A stretch of DNA of 12,964 bases from Candidatus Omnitrophota bacterium (GCA_028710385.1 JAQTUC010000034.1:1-12964); one strand, 5' to 3'; positions 1 to 7,128 are shown, counted from the stretch's first letter. The notes: a model not told the origin generated them from the sequence alone. A program made the numbers and translations.

Positions 1-847
1 ATTTTGCGCTTAAAGCCGCGGATTTTACCTCAATTTCTTTTGCATTTACCTTCTTTAACCCGAAATCTGAGGGTTTAAGCGACAAACTTTTTATCTTCTG
101 GTTGATTACCTCTGCAACTTGAGTTTTGCCGCCTAAAGAAACTTCGTCCTTTAAATCTTCGCTATTAACAACAAGCGCGTATTTTACGCCTAATTTTTTT
201 AAAACATTGGCTATGGGTCTAACTAATTCTTTTTTATACACCCCCATTACCTGATGCGTGGCAAGCGCCGGGTTACAAAGCGGCCCCAGAATATTAAATA
301 TAGTGCGCACGCCTATTTCTTTGCGTATTGAAGCAACTTCCGCAAGAACCGGATGATATAACGGCGCGTATAAAAATCCTATGCCTGCAGTTTTTATAGC
401 CTGGGCCATCACAGAGGGCTCAACGTCAATTTTTATGCCAAGAGCCTCCATAACATCGGCGCTGCCGCAGGATGACGACATTGCGCGGTTTCCGTGTTTT
501 GCAACCTTAATGCCTGCCGCCGCCACGACAAAAGCCACAGCGGTTGAAATATTAAATTTATCAACACCGGAACCGCCTGTTCCGCAGGTGTCAAGAACCT
601 GCTCATCCTCAAGCTCAATGCCTACAAAACTATTTTTTACAGAAACTTTCCTTGAAAGATGCCTTATGACTGTTGCGGCCGCAAAAATCTCATCTTCAGC
701 CTCGCCTTTCATCTTAAGCGCTACAAGAAAAGCTGCAACCTGCGAAGGAGTTGAGCGGCGAGCGAATATATTTTCAAATATTTCTTTTGTTTCATCAAAA
801 GAAAGATTTTCGCGTTTTGTAAGTTTATCTATTGCTTCTTTTATCAT
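1..847 (-). CDS. trpD: Anthranilate phosphoribosyltransferase, 5' part, runs off the left edge
   Basis: TrpD joins anthranilate to phosphoribosyl pyrophosphate, the second step of tryptophan synthesis, in the cytoplasm. I translated 282 codons from the ATG at 845-847 (MIKEAIDKLTKRE...) without a stop; the family is about 340 residues, so roughly 60 C-terminal residues lie outside the window. Seen motifs: the PRPP loop DTCGTGGSG at about residues 86-94, KHGNRA at about 117-122, and a Cys-Gly-Ser-Ala-Asp segment ending near residue 131, all characteristic of TrpD. The start follows the trpG stop by 3 nt and has no Shine-Dalgarno, so translational coupling to trpG is likely (inference). Further trp genes may follow to the left. 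Confidence 0.95.
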   Translation of the reverse strand, partial: MIKEAIDKLTKRENLSFDETKEIFENIFARRSTPSQVAAFLVALKMKGEAEDEIFAAATVIRHLSRKVSVKNSFVGIELEDEQVLDTCGTGGSGVDKFNISTAVAFVVAAAGIKVAKHGNRAMSSSCGSADVMEALGIKIDVEPSVMAQAIKTAGIGFLYAPLYHPVLAEVASIRKEIGVRTIFNILGPLCNPALATHQVMGVYKKELVRPIANVLKKLGVKYALVVNSEDLKDEVSLGGKTQVAEVINQKIKSLSLKPSDFGLKKVNAKEIEVKSAALSAK

Positions 848-850
848 CGT

Positions 851-1414
851 CTATATATTTAAAAAATTCTTTAAGATGCGCTTGCCTTCTTCTGTAAGTA
901 TTGACTCAGGATGAAACTGCACCCCGAATAAAGGGTATTTTTTATCCTGAACGCCCATTATGGTTTTATCTTTGGTTTGCGCGGTAACCGTAAGGTTATC
1001 AGGCAAAGTTTTTCTCTCAATGATAAGCGAATGATACCTGGTTGCCGAAAAAGGGCTTTTTATCCCCTTAAATATTCCTTTTTTGTTATGATAGATAAGA
1101 GAGGTTTTACCGTGCATTATGTAAGGCGCGCGCTTTATTTTTCCTCCAAAAACATAGCCTATACATTGATGGCCAAGGCACACACCTAAGACCGGAAGTT
1201 TTTTATAAAACTCTCTTATAACATCGCAGCTGATACCGCTGTCGCGGGGGGTCCCCGGTCCAGGGGATATAACAATCCTGTCTATTTTAAGTTTTTTCAA
1301 CTTATCAATAGTCACCTTATCGTTTCTGTAGACAATAACGCGCCCGCCCAGTTCTTCAATATACTGGACAAGGTTGTAGGTAAATGAATCGTAATTATCG
1401 ATGACGAGTATCAT
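851..1414 (-). CDS. trpG: Anthranilate / para-aminobenzoate synthase glutamine amidotransferase subunit
   Basis: This is a class I glutamine amidotransferase subunit that releases ammonia from glutamine for the chorismate-using partner TrpE (anthranilate) or PabB (folate). The 187 residues are the usual length of an unfused subunit. Seen: N-terminal DNYDSFTYN, the oxyanion PGPGTP at 51-56, the nucleophile in GVCLGHQ (Cys79), and the catalytic His168 and Glu170 in FHPES. It lies 3 nt upstream of trpD, supporting a tryptophan role, but no trpE precedes it; murA does. In many bacteria one such subunit serves both pathways (established), so TrpG versus PabA is not settled by sequence. No Shine-Dalgarno is visible before the ATG. 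Confidence 0.93.
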   Translation of the reverse strand: MILVIDNYDSFTYNLVQYIEELGGRVIVYRNDKVTIDKLKKLKIDRIVISPGPGTPRDSGISCDVIREFYKKLPVLGVCLGHQCIGYVFGGKIKRAPYIMHGKTSLIYHNKKGIFKGIKSPFSATRYHSLIIERKTLPDNLTVTAQTKDKTIMGVQDKKYPLFGVQFHPESILTEEGKRILKNFLNI

Positions 1415-1427
1415 ATTTAAATAGTCT

Positions 1428-1491
1428 CACGTATCAGGTAACACGTAACACGTTTTAAAAGACGTGATACCTGTTACGTGCGACGTGTTAC
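1428..1491 (-). repeat. Intergenic hairpin built of heptamer repeats, murA-trpG spacer
   Basis: The 81-nt spacer is almost entirely an imperfect palindrome. Arms at 1428-1453 and 1462-1487 match at 21 of 26 positions around a short AT loop. The left arm is a run of ACGTAAC-type heptamers and the right arm a run of the complementary ACGTGTT / ACCTGTT / ACGTGAT heptamers, ending with ACGTGTTAC. Because the word repeats, the arms can also pair in shifted registers. There is no U-tract after it in the transcribed direction, so it does not look like an intrinsic terminator. Its role is unknown; it could be a dispersed element, an RNA-processing structure or a protein-binding site. Confidence 0.75.
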
Positions 1492-1495
1492 TTCC

Positions 1496-2758
1496 CTACT
1501 GTTTCTCCCTCTTAATTTTTGCTCCCAATTTGCGCAGCTTCTCCTCAATATGCTCATATCCGCGGTCAATATGATACACTCTAAAGACTTCTGTTTTATC
1601 TTCCGCAGCCATCCCAGCTATAACCAAGGCAGCGGATGCCCTTAAGTCAGAAGCCATGACCTCCGCGCCGTATAACTTTTCCTTTCCTTCTATTATTGCG
1701 TAAGGCCCGCTTCTTTGAATGCCTGCGCCCATACGGTTAAGCTCTGCAACATGCATAAACCTGTCAGGATAAATCTTTTCGGTAATAAGGGATATGCCCT
1801 TTGCAAAACAAAGACATATCATAAACTGAGCCTGCAAATCAGTAGGAAAACCGGGATAGGGAAGAGTTGTTATGTTAACCGGCTTAAGGCTTCCCCGCGG
1901 CGAAACTTTTATTGAACGCGCGTTATCAATATGCACCTCCGCGCCCATTTCTTTAACTATTTCTATCGCTGAGGTAAGGTGAAACGGATTTGCCCCTTTT
2001 ATTACAAGGGGTGAATTCGTAGCCAGGCTTGCAGCCAGAAATGTCCCGGCTTCAATTCTGTCAGGGATGATATCAAACTCGCATCCTCCGAGCTTCTTAA
2101 CTCCTCTTATTCTTAAAAGCGGAGAACCCTGCCCGGTTATATCAGCTCCCATTTTCTGAAGAAATAAACCTAAACTTTCCACTTCCGGTTCGCACGCAGC
2201 ATATTCTATGATTGTTTCTCCATCAATTAGGGTTGCCGCCATCATTATATTGTCGGTTGCCAAAACCGAAGAACCGAATTGCCCGCCAAGATACAAATGG
2301 CTGCCGCGCATATTTTTGCCGTCAGCAACGCAATAACCTCTTTCTATTTTGATATCTGCATTAAGAAGCTTTAGGCCTTTTATATGCAAATCAACCGGGC
2401 GCACTCCTATAACGCAACCTCCCGGAAGAGAAACTTTTGCTTTGCGCCGGCGGGCGAGCAACGGGCCAAGCACGCAAAAAGAAGCACGCATTGTCCTTAC
2501 CAGCCTGTAAGGAGCGACATATCCGCACTTCTTGGTCGCTTTTATAACCATTGTCCCATTTTCAAAATTAATTTGTTTGCCAAGGCCCTCAAGGATTTTC
2601 ACCATTGTGCGTATATCCATAAGGTCGGGAACATTATGGAGTATGCAATCCTCATCGGTCAGAATTGTCGCAGCTATTATAGGAAGCGCTGCGTTTTTAG
2701 AACCGCTTACGCAAACTTCTCCGGAAAGAGTTGACTTGTGTATTGTGAATTTATCCAT
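1496..2758 (-). CDS. murA: UDP-N-acetylglucosamine 1-carboxyvinyltransferase
   Basis: MurA transfers enolpyruvate from PEP to UDP-GlcNAc, the first committed step of peptidoglycan synthesis, in the cytoplasm. From the start I chose it is 420 residues, the normal family length. Seen: GSKNAALP with the conserved Lys21-Asn22 pair, and the active-site loop PGGCVIGVRPVDLH with Cys115, the residue alkylated by fosfomycin in Cys-type MurA (established). The frame stays open upstream to 2821, but those codons run through a repeat. The ATG at 2756-2758 begins the conserved MDKFTIHKS and has a GGAG 9 nt upstream. It follows prmC in the same direction. Confidence 0.95.
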   Translation of the reverse strand: MDKFTIHKSTLSGEVCVSGSKNAALPIIAATILTDEDCILHNVPDLMDIRTMVKILEGLGKQINFENGTMVIKATKKCGYVAPYRLVRTMRASFCVLGPLLARRRKAKVSLPGGCVIGVRPVDLHIKGLKLLNADIKIERGYCVADGKNMRGSHLYLGGQFGSSVLATDNIMMAATLIDGETIIEYAACEPEVESLGLFLQKMGADITGQGSPLLRIRGVKKLGGCEFDIIPDRIEAGTFLAASLATNSPLVIKGANPFHLTSAIEIVKEMGAEVHIDNARSIKVSPRGSLKPVNITTLPYPGFPTDLQAQFMICLCFAKGISLITEKIYPDRFMHVAELNRMGAGIQRSGPYAIIEGKEKLYGAEVMASDLRASAALVIAGMAAEDKTEVFRVYHIDRGYEHIEEKLRKLGAKIKREKQ

Positions 2759-2774
2759 GTCGCTTCGCTCCATA

Positions 2775-2863
2775 CGCAGATGCCCGCAGATTGCAAAGCA
2801 GACAATCGCAGATAAAATCATCCGTGATCATCTGTGTTTTCTCCTTATCTGTGCTCATCTGTG
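2775..2863 (-). repeat. Degenerate palindromic array of CGCAGAT / ATCTGTG words, prmC-murA junction
   Basis: Read on the plus strand, three CGCAGAT words (2775-2781, 2785-2791, 2807-2813) are followed by four ATCTGTG-type words (ATCCGTG at 2820-2826; ATCTGTG at 2830-2836, 2847-2853 and 2857-2863). The two halves are complementary apart from one G/T position per word. Several neighbouring copies are spaced exactly 3 nt apart, giving a 10-nt period. The array overlaps the 3' end of prmC and supplies its stop codon. It ends about 16 nt before the murA start, leaving only the ribosome-binding region free. I remember similar ATCTGTG-rich intergenic stretches from metagenome-derived bacteria, but cannot check this here. 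Confidence 0.75.
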
Positions 2864-3667
2864 TACCCGTAAAACTATCCCCCTAAAGTTCTTTCCATAA
2901 TCGTAAATACATTCTATAATCTCATATTTGCCTGTTTTTTCAAGAATGCTGTTGATGGGCTTTTTATGCCTGCATCCTGCTTCAATCACAAGAAATCCGT
3001 TTCTCTTTAAATATAAATGCGCGCTTTTTATTATTTTTTCTATAAAATACAAACCATCCAAACCCGCCTTAAGGGCAATTCTCGGCTCATACTTAAGGCT
3101 TCCTTTTATTTCGCGACTTGCGACATAAGGGGGATTTGAAACTATAATATCAAATTTCCTGCTGCGAAAAGGCGCAAAAAGACTGCCTTTTCTTAAATCA
3201 ATCTTTACTTTATGAAATTTTACGTTGCTTTTAGCTGTTTCAATTGCTTTTTCGCTTGTATCAGACGCCCAGACTTTTATTTTATCTTTGAAAAATTTCT
3301 TTATTGTTATCGCGATATTTGCGCTTCCGCAGCATAAATCCAATACGGTCGTTAAATCATTATTTTTTATAATTTCTATGGCTTTTTCAATTATAACTTC
3401 GGTGTCTTGCCGCGGGATTAAAACAGACGAGTTAACATTAAATTCCAAACCGAAAAATTCTTCCTTGCCTAAAATATAAGCAAGGGGCATTCCGCTTTTA
3501 TATTCTTTTTTTATCGCTTCAAGATTTCTTAATCTCGCAGCATCCAGGAAAATATTTTTTTGCTTTAAAAATATATCTTTATCGCAGAAAAATTGCCGCA
3601 GAAGGAACTGCAAATCGCTGTGCGTAAAAATATTTTTGCTTTTACCGATCCACTCTGTTAATTGCAT
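2855..3667 (-). CDS. prmC: Release factor glutamine methyltransferase
   Basis: PrmC uses S-adenosylmethionine to N5-methylate the glutamine of the GGQ motif in class I release factors. The 270 residues are usual for the family. Seen: helical N-terminal domain, PLAYILGKEEFFGLEF near 61-76, the RQDTE segment near 86-90, SAM motif I VLDLCCGSANIAI at about 108-120 (Cys-Cys replaces the more usual Gly-Thr), and the catalytic NPPY at 178-181. It starts 13 nt after its substrate gene prfA, a common pairing. A weak AGAAGA lies about 11 nt before the ATG. The last residues (His-Arg) and the TGA stop lie inside the repeat array at 2775-2863, so the C-terminus may have been trimmed or extended by that element (inference). 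Confidence 0.94.
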   Translation of the reverse strand: MQLTEWIGKSKNIFTHSDLQFLLRQFFCDKDIFLKQKNIFLDAARLRNLEAIKKEYKSGMPLAYILGKEEFFGLEFNVNSSVLIPRQDTEVIIEKAIEIIKNNDLTTVLDLCCGSANIAITIKKFFKDKIKVWASDTSEKAIETAKSNVKFHKVKIDLRKGSLFAPFRSRKFDIIVSNPPYVASREIKGSLKYEPRIALKAGLDGLYFIEKIIKSAHLYLKRNGFLVIEAGCRHKKPINSILEKTGKYEIIECIYDYGKNFRGIVLRVHR

Positions 3668-3680
3668 ACAATTAATCTTC

Positions 3681-4751
3681 TTACAACAACCCCTTTAATT
3701 CGTATAATTTTTTTCTTTCTTCCTGTATAAGCTTGTTAACCACCTCATCAAGGTCTCCTTCAAGGACCCTGTCCAGTTGATAAATAGTAAAATTTATTCT
3801 GTGGTCGGTAACACGGCGCTCGGGAAAATTATAAGTGCGTATTTTTTCGCTGCGCTCCCCTGTTCCTATCTGAACGCGCCTGGCACTTGTTACTTTGTTG
3901 CTTGCTTCCTTTTCCATTTTTTCCAAAATACGGGCCTTAAGCACCCTCATTGCTTTTTCCTTATTTTTGCCCTGTGAACGCTCATCCTGGCAGGTAGCCA
4001 TAAGGCCTGTTGGCAAATGCGTAATGCGCACAGCCGATTCAGTTTTGTTGACGTGCTGGCCGCCTGCGCCTGATGCGCGGCAGGTTATAATTTCTAAATC
4101 CTCAGGCTTTAAATTAAGTTCTATTTCTTTCGGCTCAATCAATACAACAACAGTTACGGTTGAGGTGTGGATTCTCCCGCTTGCCTCAGTGTTTGGCACG
4201 CGCTGTACCCTGTGCACCCCGCTTTCAAATTTAAGATGCGAATAAACGCCCTCTCCTGAAACTGAGAAAACTATTTCCTTGTATCCGCCTATATCAGTCG
4301 GGCTTGAATCAAGCATTTCCAGCTTCCAACCGTTTTTCTCCGTATATTTTGAATACATTTTTAAAAGGTCCGAAGCAAACAAAGCAGACTCTTCTCCTCC
4401 TGCAGCAGCCCTTATTTCTATAATGATATCCCTCTGCGGTTCCTGGCTCTCAAAAAGCCTATTTTCTATTTCTTCTTCAAGCGACTTTATTTTTTCATCC
4501 AAAGCCGGAAGCTCCTCTTTTGCCATTTTTCTTATTTCTTCATCTTCTTTGGAATCGGCGATGATCTGGGAAAGATGTTCTTTTTCTTTGCGGTATCCAC
4601 TACAGGTTTTATCCAGGTTAAGCACCTTTTCAAGAAAAGAATATCTCCTTGCGAGCTGCTGATAACGCTCCCTGTCTTTGACAGTTTCCGGAAGCGACAG
4701 CTCTTCGGATATTTTCTGGTGTTCTTGTCTTAGTTTATCCAGGTTAAGCAT
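3681..4751 (-). CDS. prfA: Peptide chain release factor 1
   Basis: RF1 recognises UAA and UAG in the ribosomal A site and triggers hydrolysis of peptidyl-tRNA. The 356 residues match the family length. Seen: a coiled-coil-like N-terminal domain (about 1-105), the codon-reading tripeptide Pro186-Asn187-Thr188 (the PxT signature of RF1, where RF2 has SPF), and the GGQ at 230-232 within CRASGAGGQHVNKTESAVR. It starts after the rpmE terminator, so it needs its own promoter or read-through. I could not find a convincing promoter in the AT-rich leader, and there is no Shine-Dalgarno before the ATG. It is followed at once by prmC. Confidence 0.96.
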   Translation of the reverse strand: MLNLDKLRQEHQKISEELSLPETVKDRERYQQLARRYSFLEKVLNLDKTCSGYRKEKEHLSQIIADSKEDEEIRKMAKEELPALDEKIKSLEEEIENRLFESQEPQRDIIIEIRAAAGGEESALFASDLLKMYSKYTEKNGWKLEMLDSSPTDIGGYKEIVFSVSGEGVYSHLKFESGVHRVQRVPNTEASGRIHTSTVTVVVLIEPKEIELNLKPEDLEIITCRASGAGGQHVNKTESAVRITHLPTGLMATCQDERSQGKNKEKAMRVLKARILEKMEKEASNKVTSARRVQIGTGERSEKIRTYNFPERRVTDHRINFTIYQLDRVLEGDLDEVVNKLIQEERKKLYELKGLL

Positions 4752-4791
4752 ATTAGCTAGTTTAAAAAATTAAAATCTTTAAAGGGAAAAC

Positions 4792-4831
4792 AAAAAAAGG
4801 CAAAGGCAAGGCCAAAATAAAGCCTTGCCTT
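4792..4831 (-). terminator. Intrinsic terminator after rpmE
   Basis: In the transcribed direction a perfect 10-bp stem (AAGGCAAGGC pairing with GCCTTGCCTT, plus-strand arms 4822-4831 and 4803-4812) with a 9-nt loop is followed 4 nt later by seven consecutive U residues (4798-4792). It begins about 20 nt after the rpmE stop. This is the only textbook rho-independent terminator I see here, and it splits the gene run into an upstream unit ending with rpmE and a downstream unit starting with prfA. Confidence 0.9.
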
Positions 4832-4851
4832 CTTTCTTTCGTTGTTTTTAG

Positions 4852-5073
4852 CTATTGATCCGCGGTCTTTTTTGCTTTTTTCGCGTATTTTTTGACGAAT
4901 TTATCCACTCTACCTTCGGAATCAACGAATTTCTGCCTTCCGGTGAAAAACGGGTGGCATTTAGAGCAGATATCAACGTTTAGCGTCTTTCTGGTTGAAC
5001 GTGTATGTAACACATTGCCGCAGGCGCACATAATGGTTGCCATTTCATACTTTGGATGAACCTTTCCCTTCAT
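4852..5073 (-). CDS. rpmE: 50S ribosomal protein L31, zinc-binding type
   Basis: L31 is a late-assembling protein of the large ribosomal subunit that bridges the two subunits. The 73 residues start with MKGKVHPKY and carry CxC (Cys16, Cys18) and CxxC (Cys36, Cys39), the four-cysteine zinc form (C+ type), followed by the HPFFTGRQKFVD signature and a lysine-rich tail. The frame is open upstream to 5157, but the ATG at 5071-5073 is right: an AGGAGG lies 9 nt before it and the family begins with this sequence. The upstream extension would translate a hairpin. It follows rho and ends at a strong terminator. Confidence 0.96.
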   Translation of the reverse strand: MKGKVHPKYEMATIMCACGNVLHTRSTRKTLNVDICSKCHPFFTGRQKFVDSEGRVDKFVKKYAKKAKKTADQ

Positions 5074-5082
5074 TTTTAAACA

Positions 5083-5088
5083 CCTCCT
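5083..5088 (-). promoter_or_regulatory. Strong Shine-Dalgarno of rpmE
   Basis: AGGAGG read on the minus strand, 9 nt before the ATG. It fixes the start of rpmE against the longer open frame. It stands 8 nt downstream of the hairpin at 5097-5133, close enough for that structure or an L31-bound form to affect ribosome access (inference). Confidence 0.85.
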
Positions 5089-5096
5089 ATGAGCAG

Positions 5097-5133
5097 ATGA
5101 CTTACGGCAGCCCGAAGGGCGAACGTAAGTCAT
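5097..5133 (-). promoter_or_regulatory. rpmE: Hairpin in the rpmE leader, possible L31 regulatory element
   Basis: A 10-bp perfect outer stem (ATGACTTACG at 5097-5106 with CGTAAGTCAT at 5124-5133), a symmetric 3x3 internal loop, and an inner 4-bp GCCC/GGGC stem with a 3-nt loop. It stands immediately upstream of the rpmE ribosome-binding site. There is no U-tract after it, so it is not a terminator. Structured leaders upstream of rpmE are known as L31 leader motifs in other phyla (established); whether this is one, or a dispersed hairpin that landed here, is open. Confidence 0.55.
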
Positions 5134-5149
5134 AGCGTTTATTATTTTT

Positions 5150-5174
5150 ATTCGCAAACAAAGCGTCTGCGAAT
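5150..5174 (-). other. Stem-loop in the rho-rpmE spacer (middle of three)
   Basis: A perfect 7-bp inverted repeat, ATTCGCA / TGCGAAT, around an 11-nt loop. In the transcript it is followed by an A-rich run rather than U residues, so it is not an intrinsic terminator. Its loop contains GACGC (RNA sense), which could pair with the GCGTC of the neighbouring hairpin at 5176-5214, giving an alternative fold. Confidence 0.5.
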
Positions 5175-5175
5175 T

Positions 5176-5214
5176 GATACTGAGGACGCGATAGATAAGA
5201 GCGTCCGAAGTATC
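5176..5214 (-). other. Stem-loop immediately after the rho stop codon
   Basis: Two 6-bp helices, GATACT/AGTATC and GGACGC/GCGTCC, separated by a symmetric 2x2 internal loop and capped by an 11-nt loop. It begins 1 nt after the rho TAA. No U-tract follows. It could protect the rho 3' end or be part of the rpmE leader; function is not shown by sequence. Confidence 0.55.
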
Positions 5215-5215
5215 T

Positions 5216-6475
5216 TTACTTGTTAAGAGTGAGCAAGAATTCTACATTATTCTTGGTTTTTGTCAATTTCTCAATTAACAACTCAAGAGCCTCGGCTGAG
5301 CTAAGCTCATTAAGCGCTTTTCTAAGCATCCATATCCTCTGAAGCTCATCCGGATGTATTAAAAGCTCTTCACGCCTTGTATTTGAACGCTTAATGTCAA
5401 TTGAAGGATATATTCTTCTCTGGAATATGTTCCTATCAAGCGAGATTTCCATATTTCCTGTTCCTTTAAACTCTTCAAAAATTACGTCATCCATTCTTGA
5501 ACCGGTATCAACAAGGGCTGTTGCCATAATAGTAAGGGAGCCTCCCTCTTCAAGCGCGCGGGCAGCTCCGAAAAATCTTTTCGGTTTATGCAAAGCGCTT
5601 GAATCAATGCCGCCGGAGAGAATCCTTCCCGAATGAGGCTCAACAAGGTTATAGGCGCGTGCCAAACGCGTAATACTATCAAGAAGTATAACCACGTCCT
5701 TTTTATGTTCAATAAGCCTTTTTGCTTTTTCAAGGGCCATCTCCGCAACCTGAACGTGCCTTTGCGCGGGCTCGTCAAATGTTGAACTTATGACTTCTCC
5801 TTTTACTATTGCCTTCATTTCTGTTACTTCTTCCGGGCGCTCATCAATAAGAAGCACCATTAATATTACATCGGGGTAGTTTTTCATTATTGCATTGGCG
5901 ATTTTTTGAAGAAGCACGGTTTTTCCGCTATAAGGAGGGGCGACTATCAAGCCGCGCTGGCCCTTGCCTATCGGGCACAATAAATCAAGTATGCGCGTGG
6001 AAGACTCTTCAGGCGTGCTTTCAAGGATAAATCTTTCTCTTGGGTATACCGGAGTTAAGTTATCAAAAAGAACCCTGTTACGAGAAGCTTCCGGGTCTTC
6101 AAAATTTACCGCCTCAACCTTAAGCAGAGCGAAATATTTTTCGTTATCTTTCGGCGGCCTGATTTGTCCGCTTACGGTATCACCTGTTTTAAGCGAAAAC
6201 TTCCTTATCTGAGAAGGTGAAACGTAAATATCATCCGGCGATGGAAGATAGTTGTAGTTTGGCGAGCGAAGAAATCCAAAGCCTTCCGGCAAAACTTCAA
6301 GGACACCGCTTCCAAACATTAACCCCTCTTTCTCGGCTTTTGCCTGGAGTATCTTAAAGATTAATTCCTGTTTTTTCAGCCCGCTTAAACCGTTAATATC
6401 AAGATCTTTCGCTATCTTGTTTAAAGCGGAAATCTTCATATCCTTTAACTGCGCAATATCAATGGTATCTGTCAT
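5216..6475 (-). CDS. rho: Transcription termination factor Rho
   Basis: Rho is a hexameric RNA-dependent ATPase/helicase that ends transcription. From the chosen start it has 419 residues. Seen: N-terminal helical domain (about 1-50), cold-shock-like RNA-binding domain with EGFGFLR (64-70), the ATPase core with Walker A APPYSGKT (179-186), Walker B ILLDSITRLARAYN, the SGRILSGGIDSSALHKPKRFFGAAR secondary RNA-binding region, and EEGGSLTI. The frame extends 14 codons further to an ATG at 6517 that overlaps the coaE stop, but its GGAG is 13 nt away. The ATG at 6473-6475 has GGAGG 5 nt upstream and is preferred. Tyr182 replaces the usual basic P-loop residue (Lys181 in E. coli). Confidence 0.95.
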   Translation of the reverse strand: MTDTIDIAQLKDMKISALNKIAKDLDINGLSGLKKQELIFKILQAKAEKEGLMFGSGVLEVLPEGFGFLRSPNYNYLPSPDDIYVSPSQIRKFSLKTGDTVSGQIRPPKDNEKYFALLKVEAVNFEDPEASRNRVLFDNLTPVYPRERFILESTPEESSTRILDLLCPIGKGQRGLIVAPPYSGKTVLLQKIANAIMKNYPDVILMVLLIDERPEEVTEMKAIVKGEVISSTFDEPAQRHVQVAEMALEKAKRLIEHKKDVVILLDSITRLARAYNLVEPHSGRILSGGIDSSALHKPKRFFGAARALEEGGSLTIMATALVDTGSRMDDVIFEEFKGTGNMEISLDRNIFQRRIYPSIDIKRSNTRREELLIHPDELQRIWMLRKALNELSSAEALELLIEKLTKTKNNVEFLLTLNK

Positions 6476-6480
6476 GTTAA

Positions 6481-6485
6481 CCTCC
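6481..6485 (-). promoter_or_regulatory. Shine-Dalgarno deciding the rho start
   Basis: GGAGG on the minus strand, 5 nt before the ATG at 6473-6475. The upstream in-frame ATG at 6515-6517 lacks a well-placed site, so this favours the shorter Rho beginning MTDTIDIAQL. Confidence 0.75.
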
Positions 6486-6516
6486 GTTTTCGAATTTGAA
6501 TTGGTATTCTTTGCCA

Positions 6517-7128
6517 TTAGTTTTTATTTTCTCCTTTAAAATCGCGATTAAACTTTTCCCATAAAATATCTATTTCCCTTTTTAAAGTTTCCATACCGAA
6601 ACTGTTGTTTATTATAAAATCCGCTTTTCTATTTTTTTCGTTAAACGGGCCGAAAGCGGAAAGCCGCCTAAGCGCGGAAGATTTAGAAAGTTTAAGGTTG
6701 CTTTTTATTCTTTTTAAAAGGACGTCTTTTTTTACGTGGATTAAAATTACCCCGTCAAAAATCTTTTCAAGATTATTTTCAAAAAGCAGCGGAACTTCCG
6801 CAACATAAATACCGCGTTTTGCCTTTGCGGAGTTTACCCAGGCTTTCAAATCTCTTACTGCCGCGGGATGCACGATTGCCTCAAGCCTCTTAAGCTCTTT
6901 TATATTGGAAAAAACAATTTTACCGAGTTTTTTCCGGTCTATGCCCTTCCTGTTTACTGCCTCAGGAAAAATTACCGATATTTTTTTATAAATGCCGCTT
7001 TTTTTATCCTCGTAATATTTATGGATTAATTTATCGGCATCAAAAACATAAGCGCCTTTCCTTTTAAGCAGCTCAAGGACAGTGCTTTTACCGCAGTTTA
7101 AATTTCCAGTTAAACCTAATACAGGCAT
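6517..7128 (-). CDS. coaE: Dephospho-CoA kinase
   Basis: CoaE phosphorylates the 3'-hydroxyl of dephospho-CoA with ATP, the last step of coenzyme A synthesis. From the ATG at 7126-7128 it has 203 residues, normal for the family. Seen: P-loop TGNLNCGKST at 7-16 (fits GxxxxGKS but differs from the usual GGIGSGKS), the DAD motif at 30-32, HPA near 87-89, and VPLLFE at 112-117. The frame is open upstream to 7218, but those codons translate a hairpin and add nothing conserved. No Shine-Dalgarno is visible. The stop lies 41 nt before the preferred rho start; a longer Rho would overlap it by 1 nt. Confidence 0.93.
   Translation of the reverse strand: MPVLGLTGNLNCGKSTVLELLKRKGAYVFDADKLIHKYYEDKKSGIYKKISVIFPEAVNRKGIDRKKLGKIVFSNIKELKRLEAIVHPAAVRDLKAWVNSAKAKRGIYVAEVPLLFENNLEKIFDGVILIHVKKDVLLKRIKSNLKLSKSSALRRLSAFGPFNEKNRKADFIINNSFGMETLKREIDILWEKFNRDFKGENKN

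Noticed and set aside
381..914. 177-codon plus-strand open frame over trpD and trpG
   Set aside because: It is antisense to strongly conserved TrpD motifs and has no family features. All other plus-strand frames were dismissed for the same reason.
1428..2863. CRISPR array
   Set aside because: The repeated words are about 7 nt, degenerate and palindromic, with no unique spacers of 30-40 nt and no cas genes.
5074..5157. 28-codon N-terminal extension of L31
   Set aside because: It reads through a hairpin, whereas a perfect AGGAGG and the conserved MKGKVHPKY support the ATG at 5071-5073.
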